Shown one piece after another: positions 45,052 to 58,647 of a DNA stretch of 64,000 bases. The notes beneath the pieces are model-generated. The model ran no database searches, was not told where the DNA came from, and saw only the letters and a program-made list of their open reading frames with translations. Made by a program: the position numbers and the translations under genes. Numbering within the stretch: position 1 is the stretch's first letter; every line of letters begins with the position of its first letter. This DNA comes from Citrus sinensis. Its lineage: Eukaryota; Streptophyta; Magnoliopsida; Sapindales; Rutaceae. Location: positions 29,715,501 to 29,779,500 of the forward strand of contig NC_068560.1 in the NCBI RefSeq assembly GCF_022201045.2. Direction: 5' to 3'.

Positions 45052-45861
45052 GGGTGAGACTATATGCACTCTAAAAAATACTTTGGACACTCATAATTTT
45101 ATATAAATTTTATATTACGAATATACCCATAATGTCATTTACTAATAAGGACAATTTAGTATAAATAAATAAATAAAATTAATCAAGACAAACATATAAT
45201 GCACGTGTGCACCCATGCAATATGTAATGTAACTATAATATTTTAAATCCTATTTTTTATTCACAACAAACGCATTTATTAATTTTTAACTAGTGTTAAT
45301 CCTTAAAACTCAATCAAATCATTCGTCACTCTTATCAAGGAAATCATGACTCGCAAGTTCTCTACTTTTATGATGTGGTAGAAATCATACTAATCAGATT
45401 TTCTCTCAAACTCAATAAAATTCTGCCACTTAATTACTTATTAGAGTGGCATATTTATATTAAATCAATTATTAAACCTAATTATTGGTTATTGTTTGCT
45501 AAAAGCCTGACATAAATTGCTTATTCTTTTGAATCTGAAAAGAAAACAAATGGCTTATTTGTTGTTCAAGATCTGGGAATAATAATGTAAATAATTTGCA
45601 GTACGAACAAGAATTACTGTATAATGAGTAGAGCTTTTATGAAATCGTAGATAAACTAATACTGAAAGCATATAAGAAATTCTTGACTTGGGTGTTTTGG
45701 TGCTATGAATGTATGAAAAAGAAACAAAGAGGAAGCTTTAAGGGTATGTTTAGAATTTTAAGAGTGTAGAGAGTAAAAGTTAAATATTTTAAATATAATG
45801 AATGAGTGTTCAAAGTAAACGAGTATTCTGAGTATTTTTTAGAGTGCAAATAGCCCCTCCC
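45052..45861. mobile_element. non-autonomous Mutator-like TIR element (810 bp) with 9-bp target duplication
   Basis: The element is flanked by perfect 9-bp duplications TATAAGTAA at 45043-45051 and 45862-45870. The ends are inverted repeats: the left starts GGGTGAGACTATATGCACTC and the right, read inward on the minus strand, starts GGGAGGGGCTATTTGCACTC. Both continue TAAAAAATACT, and after a 15-nt extra block on the right both share a CTTTGRACACTCAT segment. No transposase ORF was found. A 9-bp duplication with long TIRs points to the Mutator superfamily. Confidence 0.82.
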
Positions 45862-46082
45862 TATAAGTAATTGAACCAATTTTATGCTTTGAAATACCTT
45901 CACTTTAATGCCATAAATACTCTTGATTCACTGTCTCCGTAATAAATCTCCATATTCCATATTAACATGTTTCTTTCTATTATTTTAAGAAATTTTGTGT
46001 TAAATCATGACCATTAGTTTGCTGAAGAATTGTAAAATAAAACACCTTTGGATACTTTAACTACTCCATTTCCTTCCTTCAG

Positions 46083-46110
46083 TAATAATAATAATAATAA
46101 TAATAATAAT
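46083..46110. repeat. (AAT)n microsatellite
   Basis: An uninterrupted trinucleotide tract upstream of SOQ1. Similar (AAT)n tracts occur at about 57283-57308 and 58304-58323. Confidence 0.9.
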
Positions 46111-46829
46111 CGCTTCCCATATATGATAATAAACAACGGTGGAGGGGGATTCAACATCAAACAGCAGCCACGGAGAAAATAATATCAAAATAGTAAAATC
46201 TAGAGGCCGCAGCATGATAAGTAGAACTTTCATTCGTTTAAGAGAATTGGATTTGCTTTTTCACATATCCAATCAATGATCACTGTTTTTAATCTCATCG
46301 ACCATTACTGCTTTAAATTATGATAACTAGTGAAATAAGAAGACACAGAAGAAGCAAATCAGTGCTGTCATCAATCATCATCATCATTGCCTCGCTCGCT
46401 CATACTATTGAATGCTGTCATGGTGAATTATTATTGTATTTGTACCAAGTCCTCTCCCTGATTTAGATTTTTGTGTCCGCCATTGATGGATTAAATGTTA
46501 CTCGCAAAATGCTTATACTCGGACATGAGAAGTCGAAACAAACCTTTATTAAAATCAAAGCTAAAATGGTCTTGATCATGCTCGCATTGATAAGGCATTG
46601 CCCCAGCCCCTGAAAAATTGTGGTCACCAAATGGGTAACGTTAATGGACTACTAAACAATTTCTCCACCATTTAAAACAGGCTTAAATTTACTCAAATAA
46701 CCCTCCTCCCAAAACCCAACTGCCATCCATTTCGTAAAACAATAAGGGCAAAATCGTCCCAAAGGAACTTAAGTTCGTAACCATTTTTCTCCCCGCAGAA
46801 ACAGTTACGAGTTATCAGTTAACGGCCAT

Positions 46830-49800
46830 ATGATAGCCATGAAGCTGCTGTCATCACCACCGGCTGCATCTTTGTCTCTTCAGACAAAACTCTTCTTCTT
46901 CTCTTCCAACACAAAACAACTGAGACCAAGTTCTGTTTCAAGCGCATTGTTTCAATGTGGAGCAAAACGCACGGTTTTGGGGCGCAGAATGGTGGTTAAG
47001 GCTTGTGTGACCAAAGTGGAGGAGACAGATGTGAATGTTTCATCAGAAAGCAAGTGGGGGAAGGTTTCTGCTGTGCTTTTTGACATGGATGGCGTGTTGT
47101 GTAATAGCGAGGAGCCTTCTAGAAGAGCTGCTGTTGATGTTTTTGCTGAAATGGGAGTTGAAGTTACAGTTGAGGACTTTGTGCCTTTCATGGGAACTGG
47201 TAAATTTGCTTCTTGATTTTCATTGATTAAAATACTAGTTCATAATGTTTGTATTTGATGATAGAATTATTTTTTAATTTTAGTATTGCTAATTATTGGT
47301 TTAAAAAACCCTTTGACCTTGACTGTTAGTGACTTTTGGGATTGAATAATTTAATAGTTTTTGTTTAAATTGAAGACCCATTTGATTTGCGTGTGAAATA
47401 TGAAGTTGCTTTGTGTTTATGGTTTTGAAAAATCAAAATCAGGCCCTTGCGTAATCCCATTGGCATGGCAATGATGACCTATTGATGATCAGTAACACTT
47501 GTGTTTGATGTCTAGGAGCTTGCTGAGCAAGCGTTTTCTGATGTGAAATTGATATAAATTGCTTTTGTTTTTTTTTGGGTTAGTCTTTAAATTCCTAATT
47601 TTGATAAATTGTAATGTAAAGAGAACTGTATTTTACCCTGTGCTGGCAAGTGTGGATGCGATACACCAATATATTCTTTTTGATATATTGACTTGGATTT
47701 CAAAGACACCCCAATCAAATTACATTTTCTTTGCCAATGCACTAGGCGAAGCCAATTTCTTAGGAGGGGTAGCTTCTGTTAAGGGAGTCAAGGGATTTGA
47801 TTCCGAGGCAGCCAAAAAGAGGTTCTTTGAGATATATCTGGATAAGGTGATTAGTCTACCTTTTTGTTTTAATATACATTTGTAGTTTTATTCTAAGGTG
47901 TTTTGCAATGAGAAAAATATCACTCATCTTCAGAGTTGCCTTCACTTCTTGTAGTACGCAAAGCCGAATTCAGGAATAGGATTTCCAGGTGCCCTTGAAC
48001 TTATTAATCAGGTGCGCAAGCAAGTTATTCACAAGTGGCATAATTATATACCTTGTTGGTGAATTGAATGATCAGATAACATAAAGCTGCTGTTTAACAG
48101 TGTAAGAACAAAGGCCTGAAAGTTGCTGTTGCTTCTAGTGCTGATCGTATCAAAGTTGATGCAAATTTAGCTGCTGCTGGTCTACCAGTGTCAATGTAAG
48201 CTTATCATATTCATACTATGTTTTGCATGTTTGTTAGACAGAATTGAATATTCGTATCAAACTCACAGTTTTATAAACTCACAAATATTTTACTGTATTT
48301 GGAAGATGAATTATCACCTTTTCAGCTCAAGGATTTTGTTCTCATTGTATTGTTAGCCTCTTTGCATCAGGTTCGATGCTATTGTGTCAGCAGATGCCTT
48401 TGAGAATTTGAAACCTGCTCCTGATATCTTCTTATCTGCATCAAAGATCTTGAATGTGCCCACCAGTGAGGTATGATAGTAGACTCTTCAGTATCATTCC
48501 TTACTGATAATAAATTGCGAAGCATCTCTTATTTTTGGCATGAAGGAGTTTTTTTTTTTTCCAGTAACTTATTTTTGGCTTCATGTTTTCTATTTTGTCA
48601 TGTCTTATTTTCACTTACAATTTGAAGAAAATTTTTATATTATCTTTTGGGAATACAATTTTTGAGTGTTTGTCGGATGAATTTCCACATCTTTACTCTT
48701 CCAGCTATTTAATGATTTTGATTTTGTTTTAAGAGTTCATTATAATGTTCTTTGGATTTTTAATGTTTTAGAAGCTAATTGAAAATGGATGACTGTTCAT
48801 GTTTGTGAAGAATATTGTTTTATTTTACAAAATTAATCTGTAGCCATTGTCCCCAGTGTATTGTTATTGAAGATGCTCTAGCTGGAGTGCAGGCTGCTAA
48901 AGCTGCACAAATGAGGTAAATGGTCTAACATATCTTGCTCTTTGTAAACTAATGGATACTGTTAATTACTAGGTTTTTCTTTTTTTTTTTTGGGGGTTGG
49001 GTAAATTGTTTTTATTCTATGCTGCTTGCAGATGTATAGCTGTAACAACTACATTATCAGAGGAGAGACTCAAGGAAGCCAGTCCATCACTTATCAGAAA
49101 AGAGATAGGAAGTGTTTCACTTAATGATATTCTCACTGGTGGCGGTGGTTCTTATAGTATGTAGTCCTGAGAATATGTGCAAACATTTTCTTGCACCAGT
49201 ATTGTCAATAATGTAAAATGGTGAAACAACAATGTTCCAATTTTTTTTATAACTATGCTTATGAGTAAGATATATTTTCTTGCAATGCAAATCTTATTTA
49301 CAGTAAATCTTTTTCCTGCTTTCTAAAGATTCACTGTTGTGCTCTGTCAGATTTGCTGAAAATTTAAACTCTTGGTTTAGAATTTTAGTAAGATGGTTGG
49401 TCAAGAACTTTTATTAGAACATTTCTTTACTGATTTTAATCTCCGGCCAATTCTCTCCCAGGGAACAGATAAAATTATTGTATTTTTAACACAATGAATC
49501 CAATAAAGGCATATTACTCCAAAAGCATAACCTAGTTGTTGGATCTGTCACGGTGAAGCAAGAGGTCTAGGAATCAATTATTCTTATAACAACCTTGGAG
49601 GAGGATTAAGTTCAACAATTTTTTTGTTTACCAGGTGGGGTGTAAGAAAAAAGGGGACAAAATCTAATAAATAAATATCATTGCAGATGAGAAGATACAG
49701 GAACACGAGTTATTGCATGCTGCATCACAGAACTCAACAGCTTTGCTCAAAGAAAAAACAGATAATTGGTCCATCCTGGATACAGGTGCCGCCGATGAGA

Positions 49801-52579
49801 AGTGTTCCTCAACTTCAGGGTAAGACATGTTTTATAGGTTCAAATTGACAAAAGCATTCATTCTTGATTGCGACAAAATTAATCTTGGATGTTTTGCCTC
49901 ATTGTCACGTTTTGGGTTGTTTCCCCAAAAAGTCCTAAGTTTCAATTTAACTAGCCCAAACCTAAAGAAAATCTGGTCTCCTCTATCACTTTGCAGGGCC
50001 TTCAACCAAGAAACCAGATTCAAGAGCTATTTTCAACTTTGTATCATTTTCAATCATTAATTAGATGATTTTAAGCTAATCTCATTTATGAGCAGTTCAA
50101 TCTTTCAGCAAGAAAAAATCTGTGACGGAATTCAGTTTTCTAATTAAACAAACAGAACCTTTTGTACAAAATTTCAGCTTGAGGTTGCAGAATTAATTTA
50201 TGGACAGGTTGCAGGGTTCTCGGCGAGAGATATTGAGATATGGAAGTCTTGGCGTTGCATTTTCTTGTCTCTTCTTCACAGTTTCAAACTGGAAGGTATA
50301 ATGAACTTTTTTTAAAGAATGTTGATGTATTTAAATTTGTATTGAATATCAGTATAGTTATCTTGAGTGACTAAAGATATGCTAAATGACATTTGGCATT
50401 ATCTTATTTCTTGTTTTTTTACTGTGTATAAAACTATTTTGCATTTTTAGGCAATGCAATATGCATCTCCTAAAGCTATTTGGAATGTGCTATTTGGAGT
50501 CAACCGTCCATCCTTTGAGCAGACTGAAGGTATCAGTATGTTTCAAATTATACATCTTTATACCATCCAATGGTATTATCATTCCTTTTAGAGTCACCAC
50601 TGCAGAATGCTAACCTTTATTCTGTATAGGAGGATCATCACAATCAGAAAGAATCCAGCAATTTGTAAACTATATATCTGATGTCGAAAACAGGTAAATA
50701 AGACTAGTTTTCATCTTTCAAAGTAAATTATACTAAGATTCAAAATTTATGCTTAATCTGTTTTAACTGTATCTTCTTTTGCTGTGTTAGGAAAACTACT
50801 CCTATTGTACCGGAGTTTCCAGCAAAACTTGATTGGTTGAATACAGCTCCCCTCCAGTTTCGCAGGGTAAATGATTACTCGAACATAAAGACTATCATCA
50901 AATTTTCAAACAACTCCTTGTTTTGTATTTGCTTCCCTCTGATATGGTTGTATCTTAATTTTAGGAAATGGCATGTTGTTGAGATTATGTTTCTTAATAT
51001 GATGGTTGTTCTTATACATTATCAGACAGACACAAAAGAAAGAAAACATAAAATTTATTTTTTACATTTTCCTCGTTTAACCAAAAATTTGTTACAGTGC
51101 TAGACATGTACTATAGCTTTGGCTCTTAACTATTTCTGTTTTTTGGCAGGATTTGAAAGGAAAAGTGGTTCTGCTGGATTTTTGGACCTACTGCTGTATA
51201 AATTGCATGCATGTGCTGCCAGATTTAGAGTTTCTGGAGAAGAAGTACAAAGACATGCCAGTAAAATTCTCTTTCTTCATTTTTCATATCTCAATCCCTT
51301 GGACATTTGATGTTTTCTCATTGCATAAACCTACCCTCTGCTTTGCTTCTCTCTTCTTTTATGCTTTTATCTGATTGCTCAAATTGATTTATTGGGTGAA
51401 GCATATAATCAAGATATTGGCACCAATACAACATCAACTATAATGATTATATGCTTGGGAGAAGGTTGAATGACAGATTAGAGAGTGAGAGAAAGATATC
51501 GGCATCAATACATGCATTTTGCAAGTGTCGACACAATTCTTTTGTAACAATTGTAATTAGTTGACTGATTTATGAGTTGATTGGATTTATGAGTTGATTG
51601 GCCTAATCATTGATCAATGTTTCAGACGTGGCCGTTTCATATGTGTTTATTTGTACAGTTCACTGTTGTTGGAGTACATTCTGCAAAGTTTGATAATGAG
51701 AAAGATTTGGAAGCCATCCGTAATGCAGTACTACGCTATGGCATCTCTCATCCTGTAAGTGCGATAGTTTGAATAGTTTTGACCATTTCAAATTAGGAGT
51801 TTAAAATGCATGTCTTGTTATTCTAGAGTTCTTGATTTTCATAAAATCTTTTCTTCATTTCTTTGCAGAGTCAATGAAATAGTGAAGTTTAATGCATATT
51901 TAGTCTTTTTCTTGATCTAGGTTGTTAATGATGGAGACATGAATTTATGGCGAGAACTAGGTGTGAATTCATGGCCTACATTTGCCGTTGTTGGACCCAA
52001 CGGTAAGCTCCTTGCACAACTAGCAGGTGAAGGCCACAGAAAGGTACTGATTGCTCACCTTTACTTTTCCTGCACATACATTGCTATCCAACTCTTTGTT
52101 GCTCAATATATGCATAACAGTTGGCTATAAGGATGTGCACACCACGTTAGTGGGGGTGCCCTGCTTTGCCCATGCATAATATGTGTTCTGCATTAACGTG
52201 ATTGATAATCTAAATTAGAACTTATTTTCTCCTACAGAATCTGTTCCTGTGCTTGTTATTTCAAGTATAATTTTGTAGAATTATGTATCCTTCTTTTTGG
52301 TATCATTACAGCTGATTAATTCTATTTATTCTTGAAAAGAAAGGAAGTAAAATTATTTGTTCTCTTTCCTTAGGATCTTGACGATTTAGTTGAGGCAGCT
52401 CTTCTATTTTACGGTAAAAAGAAGCTCCTGGACAACACACCACTGCCCCTGAGCTTGGAGAAAGATAGTGATCCTCGCTTGTTCACATCTCCTTTGAAGT
52501 TTCCTGGGAAGCTGGCGATTGATATCCTCAACAACCGTCTCTTCATTTCAGATAGTAACCATAACAGAATAGTAGGTTC

Positions 52580-52615
<36 letters not shown>

Positions 52616-55600
52616 GTTACTAAAAATCAATATGCATGAACTTTTCTTTGCCATGTAACTGTGGCATGTCTAAGTGAATCCGTTTTGATGCGCTTGGATT
52701 GTTAAGCACTTTATCAAATCTGGAGTTCAGGTGGTAACAGACTTAGATGGGAATTTTATTGTCCAAATTGGGAGCTCAGGAGAGGAGGGTCTACGTGATG
52801 GTTCCTTTGATGATGCCACTTTCAATCGTCCTCAAGTAAGAACTAAGCTAAAACCAATTGACCTTCTACAGTATTCCTCTGTCGACATGTGCATTTTCTT
52901 ATCATTATGAGTGGATGCTTGCATTCTAGGTTCTCTCAATGTTGGATGTATGAGCAGTAACTTTCTAGCTATATGCTTCTGTAATCTGTAGGGCCTGGCA
53001 TACAATGCAAAGAAAAATCTGCTCTATGTAGCAGATACTGAAAATCATGCTTTAAGGTATGTGCGGACTTTTGAACTATCCTTTAATTTGTTTGACATCT
53101 TTTCCAGGCTCAATTTCGAGTTGTTAAAATGGCCCCAAAAATTGACATTCTCCTCTTTATTCAAACATAAACTTGCATCTCACTGTGGAATTTATTTAAG
53201 TGACAATTTGGGAATTACACCAATAGTATCATCCTTGTCATCTTCAGTGGAGGAGTTTCAAGCTCATCTTCTTGCATTTCAGGGAGATTGATTTTGTTAA
53301 TGACACAGTGCGAACTCTAGCTGGAAATGGAACTAAAGGTTCTGACTACCAAGGGGGAGAAAAGGGAACTTCTCAGGCAAGATTGGAAATTATGAACCAT
53401 GTGATTCATACTCTAGTTGATTGGATTACATCTTACTTCATATTTAGAAACTTCTACTTGTTTCTCTCAGCTCCTCAACTCCCCATGGGATGTCTGTTAT
53501 AAGCCAATTAATGAGAAGGTTTACATTGCAATGGCCGGCCAGCATCAGATCTGGGAACACAGTACAGTGGATGGTGTAACTAGAGCTTTTAGCGGTGATG
53601 GTTACGAGAGGAACTTGAATGGGTCAAGGTGATTCACAGAATCATGATAGTCAATAGAAGTTGTTATATTCCTTCCAACTCTCTTCTCATTTCCACATTT
53701 CAGATTTCCTATCCTTCTCATGCATAAATAACATTTTGGAAGTGAATGGATGATGCAATTCTTATGTATCATTGTATCACGTCTCCTAAAAATTTCACAG
53801 TAAAGTATTTTCTTTTATTGTTGTAGCTCTTTAAACACATCTTTTGCACAACCTTCTGGAATTTCATTGTCCCCAGGTAATGTGCCGGGATTACTTATTG
53901 CTTTCATATTTGCAGCCATTGTAGAAATTACTTTGTGTTTGAGCCATTGCATTGGAAAATTTTACTTGGATTATTACCTCCAGATTTCATGGAAATTTAT
54001 GTTGCGGATAGTGAGAGTAGCTCCATACGAGCACTCAATCTAAAAACGGGAGGATCCAGATTGCTAGCTGGTGGTGATCCTATTTTCCCAGACAATTTGT
54101 TTAAGGTCATTCAATATGCCAAGAAGCCAGTTTCATCTTAAGATTAAATCTTACTTTTCATGATACAAATGAATGGAATATCCAAACATTAATACTTGAA
54201 GTTTGTTTAGTTCCTGTCTTTGCATTTTGCACCTGATTCTCTTGTTTGTCTTTTACAGTTTGGAGACCAAGATGGAATAGGGTCTGAAGTACTTCTTCAA
54301 CATCCATTAGGTGTCTATTGTGCAAAGAATGGTCAAATTTATGTAGCAGATAGTTACAATCACAAGGTAACAAGATCGTGGGTAAAGATAGTTCAACTGC
54401 TGTGAGCTTGTAACATTTAAACATTAGTTGAATGTTCCAAAAGTTCTTTTGTAATTGATTTTAATCCCTTCTGTTGAGAATTTTTTTTCTTTGTAATTGA
54501 TCAATGATGTTGACTAAATTTAGTCTGTAGATTAACACTTACTCAATGCCTTAATTGTTTTGGGTTGAAATCTCAGATCAAGAAGTTAGATCCAGCTAGT
54601 AATAGGGTCAGTACCCTAGCAGGTATAGGGAAAGCTGGTTTCAAGGATGGAGCAGCATTAGCAGCTCAGGTTAGAAAAAATTTTGTAACCTGTTTTTATG
54701 GTAGCCTGAACTTTCACTTCTGATGAATAAATATGTTTCTTGCAGCTTTCGGAGCCGGCAGGAATCATTGAAGCACAGAATGGTACTGGCTTCTTTTCTA
54801 CTAATAAGGAACAAACAATTTTCAATATTTTCTCGGACTTGTTATTCTTTCTCTCGAAATTGCATGATGTCTTAAAGTAGTTTATGGGGTAATCAACCAC
54901 ACCTCCTGTTTGATCAAGCAGACCCTACACCCTTATCAATTTGAGTGTTTAATTCCTTGCCACGATGCTCCCAGGAATCTTAATGACAAAAAGACTATTC
55001 ATCATCCTTTTGATTTTGTTTCTGAGGAGAAGTAGCTATGCCGTTCATAAGAGGGATCATATTTCATCTTTTAAATAATTGACAAACCATAAACATATGA
55101 AGAAAAAGCGACAACAACATGACCTGATAGTGATGAAAAGTGTCAAGAAACTGATGAGAAAGCGTTGATGCTAAAACCATTCACTGTTTGGATATAGTAT
55201 CTTAACAGATTGTTGAAACTGGTCCCCTTCAAGTAATTTAGGAATTTGATAATTCTGTTTGCTTTTTAAAATGGAATCTGTAATTGAGTTTGAATTTGTG
55301 TGCCTCTTCAAATTCTCAGGAAACCTTTTCATAGCAGATACAAACAATAATATTATCAGATATCTAGACTTGAACAAGGAAGAACCTGAACTTCAAACTT
55401 TAGAGCTAAAAGGAGTTCAGCCCCCAACACCAAAATCCAGATCTCCAAAACGCCTCAGGAGGCGATCATCACCTGACTCTCAGACCATTGTTGTTGATGG
55501 TGGTTTATCCAACGAAGGCAACATTTATCTTAAGATATCATTACCTGAAGAGTACCATTTCTCAAAGGTGGGCGGATATATTCTTGGTCGCATAACGCTT

Positions 55601-56102
55601 CCAACTTTTACATTACTAATTGTAGCATGCTTCTTTTTTGATCTTAATGTTCTGTTTTATAATCCCATATGCAGGAAGCACGCAGTAAATTCAGTGTTGA
55701 TGTGGAACCTGAAAATGCAGTGATTATCGATCCTTTGGATGGAAATCTTAGTCCAGAAGGATCGGCAGTACTTCATTTTAGGAGAATGTCTCCATCAGCG
55801 TCAACGGGGAGAATTAGTTGTAAGGTGTGTCTCCTTTTTCTGTTTATGATAGCAAAAAGGAAAACTGTTAAAAGTTATCAGACTAAATTTGTGGTTGTTA
55901 TTTGTTCTATGGTGGATAATTTGCGTTGTTTTTGTAGGTCTATTATTGTAAAGAAGATGAAGTATGCTTGTACAAACCCCTTCTATTTGAGGTCCCTTTC
56001 CAAGAGGAAGTTCCCAATTCTCCCCCAGCAGAAATTACACTACCTTATGATCTCAAGCCCAAAATTTCGACAAACAGTCTACAGCTACCAGTTGCTCCGT
56101 GA
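46830..56102 (+). CDS. SOQ1: SUPPRESSOR OF QUENCHING 1 (HAD-like / thioredoxin-like / NHL protein), chloroplastic
   Basis: 28 exons, 1089 aa; exon starts 46830, 47746, 47955, 48101, 48371, 48857, 49032, 49687, 50208, 50451, 50630, 50791, 51150, 51659, 51921, 52374, 52731, 52992, 53283, 53471, 53827, 53984, 54259, 54577, 54746, 55320, 55675, 55938; final TGA at 56102. All junctions keep frame. Order: Ser-rich transit peptide; HAD hydrolase from [11 protein letters not shown] (Asp85, Asp87); one membrane span encoded by exon 9 (about 355-372); thioredoxin-like domain with CCINC (Cys465/Cys468); NHL propeller about 560-900 ([46 protein letters not shown]); C-terminal domain. The layout and length match Arabidopsis SOQ1 (1055 aa), a thylakoid protein that prevents slow, qH-type photoprotective quenching through its lumenal Trx and NHL domains. 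Exon 19 uses a GC donor. A second in-frame ATG at 46839 is an alternative start. Confidence 0.95.
52578..52618. repeat. (CT)n microsatellite in SOQ1 intron 16
   Basis: A CT run with one TTT interruption starts about 7 nt after the exon 16 donor (52571). Confidence 0.9.
53377..53470 (+). other. GC-AG intron (SOQ1 intron 19)
   Basis: The donor reads CAG|GCAAGA and the acceptor CTCTCAG. Joining 53376 to 53471 gives [13 protein letters not shown], which fits the family; no GT donor nearby keeps the frame. The strong CAG|GCAAG context is typical of functional GC donors. Confidence 0.85.
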
Positions 56103-58530
56103 CAGTGACATCATCGGAAAAAACCCCTCGTAAGGTCGCAATACAGTTTTCTTGCTCACACTATTATGATGTCTTTTATACTATATTCTATAGGATGAAA
56201 CTGTTGGTGCGCCAAAGAAATAGACTTTCGTTCTTCTTTTTTTTCTTTTTTTGGCTTATAATTGGAGAAATCGATGTAAGGATGACACTCAATGAATTAC
56301 CATGCGATTCTCTGAATAGAGCTTATACCACCTACATTGTTCTAGTAATCTTGCAGACAGCACACCGATGGATTAAGATGTTCAGAACTCCATAAGTTTC
56401 AGGGTCAAGGTGCTGTCATCAAAGCTGTTTGTTACACGATGTGGTCAGTGTTGATCTCTGTATTCATCTGTAGAAACTAAATTTGTTCCAAAGACCAAAC
56501 TTTAGCGCTTACCGGGTCAGTTAATTCTCTGATTCAAAGTGTTGAAACCCCCCACCAACTGCTTTTACTCCAATTATTGATGTATCATTTTCACAATATT
56601 GTCATGGTTCCTGTCTCAGGCCCCTCCATTTTTGCCCACTTTCAGGCGCCAGCTTTTACTTGCAACTCTTTTAATTATTCAATCACAACTTGTCGTCCAT
56701 CTTTTCATTATGATAATGATCAGGATAATTGTGTTTAAGGTAAGCAAAGAATAGATTGCTCACCAAGTCACACTCTCAACTTTCATTGGTTAGCTGATGA
56801 TAATGATGATGATTGAGATGCTGATGCTGTAGTCTCAGTTATTATTTTTATATGAAACTTGCATTACTTTATTGATTCAAATGCGACGGGTTTGCTTCCT
56901 ACTTGCCTATAGCAAACATTATATTTTATTGGACAGAAGAATCAAAATCTTTAGAAAAGCTTCAACCAAAATCATGTGACAAAGCCTACATTTAGTGAAC
57001 TAATTTAAGATCATAAACACATTATTAAAGAATTAACTGACCGCTTAAAACGCGTTAGTCCTACCAAATCCCGTGCTTATCTTGCAGGCGGCCGGCAACT
57101 TCTCTGTCTAGATGCGTACTGCATTTGCTCAAATGTTGGCTGCTCAATGCACTTAATTTTTCTTCATCTCTATCCATTTCTCACGTGAAAGCCAAACTTT
57201 CAACACCACCTATGTGTCCACCTCACACCCACCAAGTTTTTTGTCACATTTTTCAAATTTCTTATGAAGTTCGAGGTCTACAAAAATAATAATAATAATA
57301 ATAATAATTAGAGACGTGTGAGGAGACTCTTAATATAATTAGAACCAAAAGCTCAGTAGTCATAAGATTACAACCGCTGTATCGTATTATTAAATAGATA
57401 TTCAAAGTGAACAATAGAACAATACAGAAAATAATCAGTCCGTGACAGAAGATACAAGGAAAATGGTTTACTTGTCGAATTGAAACTACCATAGATTAGG
57501 AAATAATCAAAGGAAGAAATTAATCATAGTTTAAAACATATAAAATGACAAAAATGTGAATATTATATCAACCTCAATTGAAGAACCCGTGCTGGGGAGC
57601 AATGCATCAACATTCAACGATAACAACTTGTTTGTCTCTGAAGTGATCGGAGGTTCTATCAAGATTTTCCCAAGAAAATACGTATTTTAAGTGCTCTTAA
57701 AATACTTTCCCAAGAAAATAGTTGAGATTGAATTTGAGTCTTTGTTAATTGTTTACTGAGATAACTTGGAATATTATATGTTCAAATAAATTACTGATTT
57801 AACTCCAACAAGTCAAAAATCTATAGAACCCAGAGCAGAGAATCCAAAAAAAAAAAAGCGAAATAACATGTCCTTGCCCCTTGTTGTAAGTATTTGAATT
57901 TTAACTTTTGTGTACGATAACTTTAAAAGTTCGAGAAGCAATGTGAAGATAAATTAAAAAAAAAAATGGGGTACAGTTGCAGAGCTGCATGCATGGCGCA
58001 TCCATCCATCCATCCATCCATCCATCATCCGTCCACTGGTTAGAAACTTTATTTCCTGAATGAAATTGTCAGAATGAGTCACATTTTCTCAGGGGTTTTT
58101 TTTTTTTTTATAATTATTATTTTATTTTGTTTATTTACTTTGAGAAAAAGGGAATAAAAGAAAAAACTGAAAAAGTTAAAATTGTCCAGTGGATTTGAAT
58201 TGAGGCCACAAGTTTCGGTAGTTGTTCAGTATGAGAACACGTAGGGTAGTTCTTGTAATGAGAGAACCAAAGTCTTTGGTACAAATAAAGCGTAGGTGAT
58301 GCGTTAATAATAATAATAATAATATCATACAAAATAAATTTCGTGGAAATAGACATATCCTTGGTCACATTGAAGCCCTGTCTCGTGCGAGGTGGTAGTC
58401 TCTGTCTCTCTGGCATTTCTTACGTAATGGCCCTCGTCGACTATGTGTTCTATGGATTTCGTGTGGACGCAATTAAAATATATGAGACATAAGTATCGTT
58501 ATTTTTCGTTTTTTAGTAGGATCATGCTAC

Positions 58531-58647
58531 GGTACAATTGTGGCACCGTGCCACAGTTGCATCTAGCTGTTGGATGCAGTTGGATTGGTGGAGTCTACTG
58601 ACATCCAACGGCTAGATGCAACTGTGGTACGGTGCCACAGTTGCACC
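58531..58647. mobile_element. fold-back (MITE-like) inverted repeat, 117 bp
   Basis: Arms 58531-58577 and 58601-58647 are inverted copies (by eye about four or five mismatches in 47) around a 23-nt spacer. Each arm also contains a small palindrome-like GGCACCGTGCC. The arms include gttggatg/catccaac. No clear target duplication was found. The RNA would form a long hairpin. Confidence 0.75.

Larger units (their letters stand above)
44532..46829. other. intergenic region with MULE and microsatellite
   Basis: It contains a non-autonomous Mutator-like element (45052-45861), an (ATA)n tract at 46083-46110, and the divergent promoter regions of the small secreted protein and SOQ1. No other coding sequence was seen. 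Confidence 0.65.
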
